Shown here: in pieces, positions 1 through 7,592 of the stretch
Position numbering within the stretch: position 1 is the stretch's first letter
Layout: each line of letters begins with the position of its first letter
Assembly (NCBI RefSeq): GCF_003269065.1
Contig: NZ_QLTA01000012.1
Span: 1-64,000 of the forward strand
Reading direction: 5' to 3'
Source: Paracidovorax anthurii
GTDB lineage: Bacteria > Pseudomonadota > Gammaproteobacteria > Burkholderiales > Burkholderiaceae_C
DNA: 64,000 nucleotides
The notes under the pieces: model-generated
What the model was told of the DNA's origin: nothing
Databases searched by the model: none
What the model saw: the letters and a program-made list of their open reading frames with translations, nothing else
Made by a program: the position numbers and the translations under genes

Positions 1-21
1 GCCCATAGCCCGGCTATGGGC
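1..21. repeat. Perfect 10-bp-arm inverted repeat at window edge
   Basis: GCCCATAGCC at 1-10 is followed by one base and then its exact reverse complement at 12-21. No T-run follows on either visible side, so an intrinsic terminator is possible but not demonstrated. The structure may extend beyond the window edge. Confidence 0.6.
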
Positions 22-69
22 CAGCGCCGCAACGCCGCAGACCGCCCGCACACGCCACTGCCCGAAGGG

Positions 70-167
70 TTGGAGCGAAATCGGGCGATTGGACGCCTCC
101 GATGCTTGCATGGGCACGGGCCCATGCGGCGCATCCGAGGCATCCACTCATCCCGATTGCGCTCCAA
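70..167. repeat. Long imperfect inverted repeat (about 98 nt)
   Basis: Three nested arm pairs face each other. TTGGAGCGAAATCGGG (70-85) pairs with 152-167 with one mismatch. The block at 91-105 pairs with 131-145 at 13 of 15 positions. A CATGGGC/GCCCATG core closes the hairpin near 109-125. The loop at the tip is four bases. Nothing in it looks like a coding frame. It could be a miniature mobile or REP-like element, a structured RNA or a large terminator; the sequence alone does not decide. Confidence 0.6.
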
Positions 168-268
168 CGCGACCCCTGCGAGATCGTGAACACGTTCTAA
201 GGCATTGTGCGGCCCGCGTGTGAAGCGGCGGCAAAGCCCGCGTTTCCGCCCGCCAAAGCCGGCGCGGC

Positions 269-1141
269 TCATGGCGCCGCAGGAAACGGCGCGGTGACGA
301 TCCAGCCTTCGAGCGGGTCCAGGCCGGCGGGCAGGCCATAGAGCGCATCGCCCTCGGCGCGGCGCCGCGCGGCCCAGGCGGCCTGCACCATGCACAGCAC
401 GGCGTCGAGGCTATCTCCGCTCGCGTCGCCGGCCAGCGCGTCGCGCTGCGCGTGCGTGAGCGCCAGCCGCAGGGCGAGGCGCGTGGCACCGGCCTCCAGC
501 CCGGCGATCAGGTCCTTGCGCGCGATGAAGCGCTCGGGGGTCTGCCGGGCGGCGTCGTCGCTCTTGTAGCTGCGCCGCCCCAGGATCTCGCGCGCCAGCA
601 GGCCGGGATAGGCCTCCAGCGCCACGCGCGCCGCATCGCCCGCATGCAGGCCCGGCAGGTGCACGCCCGCGTCGATCAGCAGCGGCACGCCGGCATGCAG
701 CATGTAGGCCACGGGCGGATTGACCCATTTCATCGACGGGCTGGAGCCCGCCGGCCCGTCGGTGGCGCGGTGCGCGAACTTCCCGCCCACCGGGCGCGCG
801 GCGCAGAACGCGGCGAAGGCCTCGCGGATCTGCGGTCGGGCCAGGCCACGGTAATGCGCCATGCAGGCCCGCCATTCCAGGGGCCAGCCCAGCGCGGCCA
901 GCAGTTCGCGCGGCAGGCCGAAGGGCAGGTCGAACCCGCCCACCCACGCGCCCGGCGAGGCCAGCCAGCGGCCGAAGGCGCCGAGCGTCTCGAAGCGCTC
1001 CAGCCCCGCGAGCACCACGCGCCCGGCGCGCTCATGGCCCCGGGCCAGCACGATGGGCTTGCGCCGTCCCGGGCTGCTGGAGAAGTCGCAGCCGACGAGC
1101 ATCGGGCCGGCCGCAGCGGCCGTCACGGGGGGCGCCGCCAT
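269..1141 (-). CDS. DUF429 domain protein (predicted RNase H-fold nuclease-like)
   Basis: This 290-residue protein matches the DUF429 family by an early GCDFSS motif near residue 17, a FDLPFG motif and an EAYPG segment followed by YKSDD. The family is predicted to have an RNase H-like fold and its acidic residues suggest metal-dependent chemistry, but no substrate is established. The chosen ATG lies four bases after the EamA transporter stop and has a G-rich stretch just upstream. The internal ATG at 1102 (MLVGCDFSS) is a reasonable alternative, because residues 1-13 are Ala/Pro-rich and unlikely to be conserved. It is the last gene of the minus-strand run. Its function cannot be inferred from its neighbours. 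Confidence 0.75.
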   Translation of the reverse strand: MAAPPVTAAAAGPMLVGCDFSSSPGRRKPIVLARGHERAGRVVLAGLERFETLGAFGRWLASPGAWVGGFDLPFGLPRELLAALGWPLEWRACMAHYRGLARPQIREAFAAFCAARPVGGKFAHRATDGPAGSSPSMKWVNPPVAYMLHAGVPLLIDAGVHLPGLHAGDAARVALEAYPGLLAREILGRRSYKSDDAARQTPERFIARKDLIAGLEAGATRLALRLALTHAQRDALAGDASGDSLDAVLCMVQAAWAARRRAEGDALYGLPAGLDPLEGWIVTAPFPAAP

Positions 1142-1145
1142 CGCC

Positions 1146-2027
1146 CTACCCCAGCGCCAGCGCCGCCACGCCGGCGGCGATCAGCACCGCGCCGGCGATG
1201 CGCGCCGCGCGGTCGCCCTCGCCCAGCAGATGCCCGCCGATCAGCGCGGCGAACAGCATCGAGACCTCGCGCGCGGGCGCCACGTGCGACATCGGCGCCT
1301 GCTGCATCGCGAACAGCACCAGCACGTAGGCCACCGGGCTCACCACCGCCACGACCACCGCGAAGCGCCACTGCGCGCTCCACAGGCGCCGCGCGGCGGG
1401 CACGTCGCGCAGCACGACGGGCGCGAGCAGCGCCACGCGCACGAAATTGCCCATGTAGTCCACGAGGATGGGCGACATCAGCAGCACCTTGACGGCATAG
1501 CCGTCCACCACGGTGTAGCTGGCGATGAAGGCGCCCGTGAGCAGGCCGTAGGCGATGCCCTGGTGCAGCCGGGCGCGCGCGGCCGGATCGTGCGGGGCGC
1601 GCAGCAGCGCCGGGCCGCCGGCGATCAGGAACACCCCGCCCACCACGCCCGCGATGCCGGCCACGCCCAGCGCGGTGATGCGCTCGCCCAGCAGCGCGAT
1701 GGCCACGCACGAGGACAGCAGCGGCCCGGAGCCCCGCGCGATCGGATAGACCACGGTGAGGTCGGCCAGGCGGTAGCCGCGCAGCAGGATCACGTAGTAC
1801 GCCACGTGCAGCACGCCGCTCGCGGCCACGAAGGCCCATTCCAGCACGCCCCAGCGGGGCACGGCGTCCCATCCCAGCCACGCGCCGAGCGGGGCCCACG
1901 CGACCATCATCACCGCCGCCGTGAAGAAGGCGAAGCGCGCGTCGCCCCCGGCCTTCTTGGCCACGATGTTCCAGCCCGCGTGGATCAGGCCGGCGAGCAG
2001 GATGAGGGCGAAGGCGGAGAGCGACAT
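1146..2027 (-). CDS. EamA/DMT-superfamily permease
   Basis: This is a roughly 293-residue polytopic membrane protein with about ten hydrophobic segments. The two related halves are typical of the drug/metabolite transporter superfamily (EamA domains). The N-terminus MSLSAFALILLAG leads straight into the first helix, and the motif around VVYPIARGSGPLL is characteristic of the first EamA repeat. The reading frame stays open upstream to 2120, but those residues are Pro/Arg-rich and overlap a terminator hairpin, so I chose the ATG at 2027. No strong ribosome-binding site is visible. Its stop is four bases before the DUF429 start, suggesting co-transcription. The substrate is unknown; family members export amino acids, nucleosides or drugs. 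Confidence 0.8.
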   Translation of the reverse strand: MSLSAFALILLAGLIHAGWNIVAKKAGGDARFAFFTAAVMMVAWAPLGAWLGWDAVPRWGVLEWAFVAASGVLHVAYYVILLRGYRLADLTVVYPIARGSGPLLSSCVAIALLGERITALGVAGIAGVVGGVFLIAGGPALLRAPHDPAARARLHQGIAYGLLTGAFIASYTVVDGYAVKVLLMSPILVDYMGNFVRVALLAPVVLRDVPAARRLWSAQWRFAVVVAVVSPVAYVLVLFAMQQAPMSHVAPAREVSMLFAALIGGHLLGEGDRAARIAGAVLIAAGVAALALG

Positions 2028-2076
2028 GCGGTGGCCGGGGTGGTGGAACGGGGAGCGGGGCAGCCCGGGCGGCCCT

Positions 2077-2113
2077 GAAAAACGCCGCAGCCCGCGAAAG
2101 GCGGGCTGCGGCG
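2077..2113 (-). terminator. Rho-independent terminator after the BLUF gene
   Basis: A perfect 13-bp stem (2083-2095 with 2101-2113) carries a five-base loop. Read on the minus strand it is followed by TTTTT. It lies 20 bases after the stop of the BLUF gene, so it should end the folE-BLUF transcript and separate it from the EamA gene. Confidence 0.85.
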
Positions 2114-2133
2114 GGTGCACGGAGCGCGGAGAG

Positions 2134-2556
2134 TCAGGCGCGGCCGATGATCGATGCCGTGGCCATCAGCTCTTCCAGCAGCGCGAAGGAGACGCGGCCC
2201 GAGACCGAATAGGGGTCCAGCTCCGGCCTCTCGGAGTACTTGAGCAGGATGGAATGGTTGATCTTGCCGAGGTTCACCTGCCCCATCGTCCAGCCGCTGA
2301 AGCGCCGCGCCTCGATCTCCTCGAAGTGCAGCAGCTCCACGTCCTTGTGGCGGACGTCGCGCTGGATGTGGCCGTAGAGCTGGCTCACCGCGGAGCGCCC
2401 GCCCTCGATGGCCTGCAGGAACACGCCGCCGCCATAGCACAGCACGCCCGTGATGCCGCAGGCGGGGTTGTGCTGGCGCGACTGGCCGAGGATGGATTCG
2501 ATGGCCGCGCTGGAAGTGTCCACCGCGCGGCTCGCGTAGAGCAGGCGTACGAGCAT
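2134..2556 (-). CDS. BLUF-domain blue-light photoreceptor
   Basis: This 140-residue protein is essentially a single BLUF domain, which binds FAD and senses blue light by rearranging hydrogen bonds around the flavin. The residues expected to contact the flavin are present: Tyr7 in LLYASR, Asn30 in SRQHNP, Gln48 in FLQAIEG, and Trp89/Met91 in GWTMG. It has no attached output domain, so it must signal through a partner or by its C-terminal helices. The ATG at 2556 has a strong upstream GGAAGGAG inside the end of folE. The folE stop is one base away, so the two genes are translationally coupled. A good intrinsic terminator follows. The output partner is not identifiable from this window. Confidence 0.92.
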   Translation of the reverse strand: MLVRLLYASRAVDTSSAAIESILGQSRQHNPACGITGVLCYGGGVFLQAIEGGRSAVSQLYGHIQRDVRHKDVELLHFEEIEARRFSGWTMGQVNLGKINHSILLKYSERPELDPYSVSGRVSFALLEELMATASIIGRA

Positions 2557-2557
2557 G

Positions 2558-3340
2558 TCAGCTCCTTCCGGGAATGAGCGAGAGGAATTCGCGGCGCAGC
2601 GCGGCATCCTTGAGGAACACGCCGCGCATCACCGAGTTCAGCATCTTGCTGTCCATCTCGCGCACCCCGCGCCAGGACATGCAGAAATGGCTGGCCTCCA
2701 TCACGATGGCCAGGCCGTCGGGCTGGGTCTTCTCCATGATGAGGTCGGCTAGCTGCACCACGGCCTCTTCCTGGATCTGGGGGCGGCCCATGACCCAATC
2801 GACCAGGCGCGCGTATTTCGAGAGGCCGATCACGTTGGTGTGCTCGTTGGGCAGCACGCCGATCCAGATCTTGCCGATCACCGGGCAGAAATGGTGGCTG
2901 CAGGCGCTGCGCACGGTGATCGGGCCCACGATCATGAGCTCGTTCAGGTGCTCGGCATTGGGGAACTCGGTGATGGCCGGCGGCGTCGCGTAGCGGCCCT
3001 TGAACACCTCGTTGATGTACATCTTGGCCACGCGGCGGGCGGTGTTCCGGGTGTTGTGGTCGCCGGCCGTGTCGATGACCAGGCTGTCGAGCACGCCCTG
3101 CATCTTGGACTCGACCTCGTCGAGCAGCCGCTCCAGCTCGCCCGGCTGGAGGAATTCGGCGATGTTGTCATTGGCGTGGAACCGCTGGCGGGCAGCAAGC
3201 AGGCGCTCGCGGATCTTGGCCGAGACAGGCGCTCCCTCGGGGCTGGGAGCGGTGTTCGGATCGTCGGCAAGGTGTGTGAACATGCGCGCGATGGTACCAG
3301 CGAAGCCGCTTTCGGGTTTCACAAGGGTTTTGGCGGTCAT
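2558..3340 (-). CDS. folE: GTP cyclohydrolase I (type IA)
   Basis: The enzyme converts GTP to 7,8-dihydroneopterin triphosphate, the first step of tetrahydrofolate and pterin synthesis. The 260-residue protein contains the signature SACSHHFCP and a later SHFCMSWRG; together these supply the Cys and His zinc ligands. Motifs such as GLSKYARL and the QEEAVVQLADLI helix are typical. It has an N-terminal extension of about 40 residues compared with the E. coli enzyme. I chose the ATG at 3340 (MTAKTL). A GTG at 3358 would add six residues. A 17-nt palindrome lies between this gene and clsB. The next step of the pathway is the reaction of NudB, encoded nearby at 7391. Confidence 0.95.
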   Translation of the reverse strand: MTAKTLVKPESGFAGTIARMFTHLADDPNTAPSPEGAPVSAKIRERLLAARQRFHANDNIAEFLQPGELERLLDEVESKMQGVLDSLVIDTAGDHNTRNTARRVAKMYINEVFKGRYATPPAITEFPNAEHLNELMIVGPITVRSACSHHFCPVIGKIWIGVLPNEHTNVIGLSKYARLVDWVMGRPQIQEEAVVQLADLIMEKTQPDGLAIVMEASHFCMSWRGVREMDSKMLNSVMRGVFLKDAALRREFLSLIPGRS

Positions 3341-3364
3341 GTCGGCGTCCCCGCTCACTGGACA

Positions 3365-3381
3365 GCTATTACTTTAATAGC
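3365..3381. repeat. 17-nt palindromic repeat, copy A
   Basis: GCTATTACTTTAATAGC: six-base arms GCTATT/AATAGC around a five-base spacer, followed by AAAC on the plus strand. It lies in the 74-bp gap between the clsB stop and the folE start. The same architecture recurs at 34964, 36558, 37751 and 55395. Confidence 0.8.
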
Positions 3382-3414
3382 AAACTCTCCGCCTGTGCGG
3401 GCCTTCGCGGCGTC

Positions 3415-4740
3415 TCAATACCGGCGGCCCGTGATCCACAGGGCCATGCGCATGAGGCCGAAGGCGATGCGGTCGCGCAGCCGCTGGCCCCAGGGGCGCG
3501 CCTCGTAGGACCGGGGGTCCAGGCGCTGGCCCGCGTGCTCCATCGCATCCACCAGCCGCGCGCGCAGGCCGGCGGCGAAGGCGGCGTCCTCGATCACGAC
3601 GTTCGCCTCGCGCGCCAGCAGCATCGACAGCGGATCGAGGTTGGACGAGCCCACCGTGGCCCACGGGTGCTCGCCCCGCGCGTCGATCACCGCCACCTTG
3701 GCATGCAGGAAGCTGGGTGCGTATTCGTGGATCTCCACGCCGGCGGCCAGCAGCGCCCCGTACACAGGCCGGGCCGCGTGGTACTGCATGAAGTATTCGT
3801 AGCGCCCCTGCAGCAGCAGCCGCACGCGCACGCCGCGCCGCGCGGCCAGCACCAGCGCGCGCCGCAGCTTGCGGCCCGGCAGGAAATAGGCATTGGCGAT
3901 GATGATCTCGTGGCGGGCATTGCCGATGGCGCGGCGGTAGGCACGCTCGATGCGGCTGCGGTTGCGCAGGTTGTCGCGCAGCAGCAGGCCGGCGCGCATG
4001 GCGTGCGCGCCGTGGCCCGGCCCGACCGCCGCCTCTCGGGCGCGGCGCTCGGCCTGGCGGGAGCGCGCGGCCTCCCGCAGGTCGCGCAGCAGATCGCCCA
4101 GGCGCCGCCGGCGCGCATCGCGCACGGCCTGCAGGCGCCACCAGACCTGCTCCATGGCCTCGCCCGCCTCCTCCACCAGGCGGCCTTCCACGCGCACGGC
4201 GAAATCGAAGCGCGGCGCCTCCAGGACGCCGTAGTTGGGGTCGTGCAGGTCGTCCAGCACATTGATGCCGCCGCAGAACAGCACGCAGCCATCCACCACG
4301 CACAGCTTGCGGTGCAGCCGCCGCCAGCGCCTGGGCAGCAGCAGCCCGAGCGGGCCCAGCGGCGAATAGACCTGCATGCGCACCCCGGCTTCCTCGAAGC
4401 GCGCGGGCCACGGAGAGGCCAGGCGGCCGGTGCCCACGCCGTCCACCACCAGGTGCACGCGCACCCCGCGCCGGGCCGCGCGCACCAGGGCCTCGGCGAT
4501 GCCGGCCCCGGAGCCGGTGCAATCGAAGATGTAGGTTTCGAACTGGATGTCGGAGATCGCCGCATCCATCTCCTCCACCAGCGCGGCGAACAGTTCCGCC
4601 GAGCCCTGCAGCAGCCGCACGTGGTGGCCGCCGCCCAGCGCGGGCGCGGCGGATGCGCGGCGGCCGGGCAGCGGGAAGCGCCGGGGCGGCCGGCCGGGCG
4701 ACAGTGCGGGGGGCGCGGCAGGGGCTCCGCGGCGGGTCAC
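3415..4740 (-). CDS. clsB: Cardiolipin synthase B-type phospholipase D family protein
   Basis: The roughly 441-residue protein carries two phospholipase D HKD motifs. The first is HRKLCVVDG and the second begins HAKVAVID, followed by the GSSNLDPLS element. This is the arrangement of ClsB, which makes cardiolipin or phosphatidylglycerol by transphosphatidylation at the inner membrane. No ATG precedes the conserved region in frame; a GTG at 4740 overlaps the stop of the upstream phosphoesterase gene as GTGA, which I take as the start. The first 40 residues are Pro/Arg-rich. The pairing with an EEP-family gene matches the ybhP-clsB pair of E. coli. ClsB is favoured over ClsA because the protein has no N-terminal transmembrane pair. 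Confidence 0.88.
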   Translation of the reverse strand: MTRRGAPAAPPALSPGRPPRRFPLPGRRASAAPALGGGHHVRLLQGSAELFAALVEEMDAAISDIQFETYIFDCTGSGAGIAEALVRAARRGVRVHLVVDGVGTGRLASPWPARFEEAGVRMQVYSPLGPLGLLLPRRWRRLHRKLCVVDGCVLFCGGINVLDDLHDPNYGVLEAPRFDFAVRVEGRLVEEAGEAMEQVWWRLQAVRDARRRRLGDLLRDLREAARSRQAERRAREAAVGPGHGAHAMRAGLLLRDNLRNRSRIERAYRRAIGNARHEIIIANAYFLPGRKLRRALVLAARRGVRVRLLLQGRYEYFMQYHAARPVYGALLAAGVEIHEYAPSFLHAKVAVIDARGEHPWATVGSSNLDPLSMLLAREANVVIEDAAFAAGLRARLVDAMEHAGQRLDPRSYEARPWGQRLRDRIAFGLMRMALWITGRRY

Positions 4741-5495
4741 AGGCGGAATTCCGCGATCAGCGGCAGATGGTCGGACATGCGCCACCAGATGCGCCCGCGC
4801 GGCACGTGCAGCCCGATCGGCTCCAGCCTGCGCACGTACACGTGGTCGAGCTGCACCATCGGCAGGCGCGCGGGGTAGGTGAAGGCGCGCGGCGCGCCGT
4901 CGTACTCGTGCAGCCCGAAGGCCGCGAGCGCGCGCTTGATCTGCTGGCCCCAGTCGTTGAAATCGCCCGCCACCACCAGGGGCGCCTCGGGCGGCACCTC
5001 GCGCGCGATGAAGCGCTGCAGCTGCGCCACCTGGCGCACGCGGCTGCCGGGGATGAGCCCCAGGTGCACCACGATGGCGTGCACGCGGCGGCCCTGCAGC
5101 TCGATCTCCACGTGCAGCAGGCCGCGCTGCTCGAAGCGGTGGTCGGACATGTCCTCGTGCTGGTGGCCGATCACCGGCCAGCGCGTGAGCAGCGCGTTGC
5201 CGTGCTCGCCGTGGCGGGTGAACGCATTGGTGCGGTAGACCGCCTCGTAGCCCTCCGGGGCCAGGAACTCGGCCTGCGGCATCTCGGGCCAGCGGGCGAA
5301 GTGCTGCGCGCCGCGCCGGTGCACCTTGCGCACCTCCTGCAGGCAGACGATGTCGGCGTCGAGCTGCTCCACAGCATGGCCGAGGTTGTGGATTTCGAGC
5401 CGGCGCGCCGGGCCCAGGCCCTGCACGCCCTTGTGGATGTTGTAGGTGGCAACCCGCAGAATGCCGCCGTCGCCCGTGCCGTCCGATGGTTCCAT
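4737..5495 (-). CDS. Endonuclease/exonuclease/phosphatase (EEP) family protein, YbhP-like
   Basis: This 252-residue protein has the EEP fold signatures in order: ATYNIHKG near the N-terminus (metal-site Asn), CLQEV (catalytic Glu), a VVHLGL segment, VVAGDFNDW (catalytic Asp and Asn) and SDHLPL near the C-terminus (catalytic His). The family cleaves phosphodiester bonds in nucleic acids, phosphoinositides or lipids. The ATG at 5495 (MEPSDG) sits just before the conserved core; upstream in-frame sequence is basic and unlikely to be coding. It overlaps clsB by four bases. Co-transcription with a cardiolipin synthase, as in E. coli ybhP-clsB, hints at a role in phospholipid metabolism, but that is inference. 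No signal peptide is visible. Confidence 0.88.
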   Translation of the reverse strand: MEPSDGTGDGGILRVATYNIHKGVQGLGPARRLEIHNLGHAVEQLDADIVCLQEVRKVHRRGAQHFARWPEMPQAEFLAPEGYEAVYRTNAFTRHGEHGNALLTRWPVIGHQHEDMSDHRFEQRGLLHVEIELQGRRVHAIVVHLGLIPGSRVRQVAQLQRFIAREVPPEAPLVVAGDFNDWGQQIKRALAAFGLHEYDGAPRAFTYPARLPMVQLDHVYVRRLEPIGLHVPRGRIWWRMSDHLPLIAEFRL

Positions 5496-5621
5496 GGCGC
5501 GATTGTGGCCCAGCCGCCGCCCCGGCCCGGCACGCCCCGGCTTTACCCGGCTCGCGCCGCGCACCGCAAAGCCCTACACTGGGCTCCACCTTCCCTCCTG
5601 GCCGCGCACCGCGCGCACGAC

Positions 5622-7592
5622 ATGTCCAGCGCCAAAGCCGCCGCTCCTCTTGAATTGCAGGCCCTGGTCATCGATGGCAATGCCACGTCGCGCAGCATCC
5701 TGGTGGCGCAGTTGCGCGAATACGGCATCTCGCGCGTCATCCAGTGCAGCCGGGTCCAGGATGCGCGTGCGCGGCTGGAACACACCGTCTTCGACTACGT
5801 GCTGTGCGAGCAGTACTTTCCCGAATCCGGCCAGTCGGGCCAGACGCTGCTCGACGACCTGCGGCGCGCGCAGATGCTGCCCTTCTCGACCGTGTTCTTC
5901 ATGGTGACGGCCGAGGCTTCGTACGCCGCCGTCGCCGAGGCGGCCGAATCGGCGCTCGACGGCTATCTGCTCAAGCCCTTCACGCCCAGCGCGCTGTTCG
6001 AGCGCCTGTCCACCGCACGGCTGCGCAAGACGCACCTGCGCCCGATCTTCGACGCCATCGGCGAGGAAGACTTCGAAGGCGCGGCCCGGCTCTGCGTGGA
6101 GCGCTTCGAGGCGCGGCAGCCCTACTGGCTCTACGCTGCGCGCATCGGCAGCGAGCTGCTGCTGCGCCTGGGCCGCCACGACGAGGCCCGCACGCTCTTC
6201 GAGGCCGTGATCGAGGCGCGCGCCCTGCCCTGGGCCAAGCTGGGCGTGGCCCGCGCCCAGATCGAGGCGAGCCAGGCCCCCCGCGCGGTGACCACGCTGC
6301 AGGGCCTCATCGGCGAGGATGCCTCCTTCGCCGACGCCTACGACGTGCTGGGCCGCGCGCAGGTCGAGATGGGCCAGTTCGACGAGGCCCTCGCCACCTA
6401 CCGCACGGCGGCGCAGCTCACGCCCGATTCCGTGGTGCGGCTGCAGAAGCTCGGCATGATGGCCCACTACATGGGCGACCGCGAGACCGCCGCGAAGATG
6501 CTGTCGCGCGCGGCGGTGCTGGGCATCGACTCCAAGCTGTTCGACTACCAGTCGCTGGTGCTGCTCGCGTTCAGCTACTTCGATGCCCCGGACCGCAAGG
6601 GCCTGGAGCGCTGCATCGCGGACTTTGTGCGCATCCGCGAGCGGCACCCGTCGAGCCAGCGCCTGCTGCGCTTCGAGAACGTCGTGCGCATGCTGCAGCT
6701 GATCCTGCAGCGGCAGTTCGCCCAGGCCGTCGCGGGCGTGCGCGCCATGGCGGCGGAGGCCCGCGCCCCGGATTTCGACTTCGAGGCGGCCTGCAATCTC
6801 TCGGGCCTGCTGGCCGTGCTCACCAACACCTCCATCGACCTCGCCGAGGCCCCCGCCTGGATCGATGCGCTGGGCATGCGCTACGCCAACACGCGCGGCC
6901 TGTGCGAGCTGATGGCCAATGCCTGCGGCGCGTGCCCCGACCACGCCGCGGCGGTGCGCGCGTGCCTGCCGCGCGTCAACCGCGCGGCCGAGGAAGCAAT
7001 GGCCCAGAGCCTCGGCGGCGACCCGGCGGGTGCCGTGCGGCAGTTGCTGGAGCATGCCGAGGCCACGCTCAACACCAAGCTGCTGGACCTGGCGCAGCAG
7101 GTGCTGGCCCGCCACGCGGCCCGGCTGGAGGCCGCCCAGGTGGCCGAACAGCAGGACGCCATCGATGCGCTGCGGCAGCGCTGCGGCCATGCCGCGGCCC
7201 GGGCCATGCTGGGCCACGGCGGCGAACGCAAGCCCGGCGAGCTGGTGCTGCGCGGTGGCCGGGCCGCGCCCGGCGCCCCGGCGCCCCGGCGCAGGCGCCC
7301 ATGCCGCCCGCCGCCCCGAACGGCAGCGGCGGCGCGGACTTCACCGGCGACTCCGACCCCGCCGGCATGCTGCGGCTGCGCCCCATATGACTACGGGCGC
7401 GAGCCCTGCGCGAAGCGCGGCAGCATCAGGCAGGCCTCGGCATTGGACGGCGAGAAGCAGGCCAGCGCGGCCTCGCGCCAGGGCAGCCAGCGCCACGCAT
7501 CGTGCTCGCGGGGGCTGAGCACCACGGGGGTGCCTCCGGGCACGCAGAGGCCGAAGAGCCGTTCGCGGTTGCGCGCCACGCCCGGCGCATAG
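5622..7592 (+). CDS. Degenerate receiver plus TPR protein, frameshifted near its C-terminus
   Basis: The first 125 residues form a response-regulator receiver fold: LVIDGN at the N-terminus, Thr96 in FFMVTAEA, and Lys118 in LLKPF. The usual phospho-acceptor Asp is replaced by Glu63 in LCEQYFP, and the acidic pair is reduced to Asp18. Residues from about 130 to 500 are helical TPR-like repeats, for example DEARTLFEAVIEA and QFDEALATYRTAAQL. As read, the frame runs to 7592 (656 residues), 202 bases into nudB on the other strand. The final 100 residues are low-quality Arg/Pro-rich shadow sequence. Removing one copy of an 8-bp duplication at 7272-7287 restores a frame ending PAGMLRLRPI at 7390, one base before the nudB stop; the intact protein would have 586 residues. 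It is the only plus-strand gene in the first 26 kb. Confidence 0.85.
   Translation: MSSAKAAAPLELQALVIDGNATSRSILVAQLREYGISRVIQCSRVQDARARLEHTVFDYVLCEQYFPESGQSGQTLLDDLRRAQMLPFSTVFFMVTAEASYAAVAEAAESALDGYLLKPFTPSALFERLSTARLRKTHLRPIFDAIGEEDFEGAARLCVERFEARQPYWLYAARIGSELLLRLGRHDEARTLFEAVIEARALPWAKLGVARAQIEASQAPRAVTTLQGLIGEDASFADAYDVLGRAQVEMGQFDEALATYRTAAQLTPDSVVRLQKLGMMAHYMGDRETAAKMLSRAAVLGIDSKLFDYQSLVLLAFSYFDAPDRKGLERCIADFVRIRERHPSSQRLLRFENVVRMLQLILQRQFAQAVAGVRAMAAEARAPDFDFEAACNLSGLLAVLTNTSIDLAEAPAWIDALGMRYANTRGLCELMANACGACPDHAAAVRACLPRVNRAAEEAMAQSLGGDPAGAVRQLLEHAEATLNTKLLDLAQQVLARHAARLEAAQVAEQQDAIDALRQRCGHAAARAMLGHGGERKPGELVLRGGRAAPGAPAPRRRRPCRPPPRTAAAARTSPATPTPPACCGCAPYDYGREPCAKRGSIRQASALDGEKQASAASRQGSQRHASCSRGLSTTGVPPGTQRPKSRSRLRATPGA
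7272..7287. repeat. 8-bp direct tandem repeat GGCGCCCC x2 causing a frameshift
   Basis: Two perfect copies of GGCGCCCC (7272-7279 and 7280-7287) are followed by a partial third copy, GGCGC. Eight is not a multiple of three, so gain or loss of one copy changes the reading frame of the receiver/TPR gene. With one copy the frame continues to the natural-looking stop at 7388-7390. Confidence 0.85.

Larger units (their letters stand above)
1..268. other. Gene-free left edge with two inverted-repeat structures
   Basis: No convincing protein-coding frame is visible here. The stretch holds a short perfect hairpin at 1-21 and a long imperfect inverted repeat at 70-167, both listed separately. The remaining bases up to the DUF429 stop at 269 show no clear promoter or RNA gene. 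The window begins inside or directly at the first hairpin, so its full context is unknown. Confidence 0.6.

Noticed and set aside
5575-5580. TACACT as a -10 element for the receiver/TPR gene
   Set aside because: No matching -35 sequence at a suitable distance; such hexamers are expected by chance.
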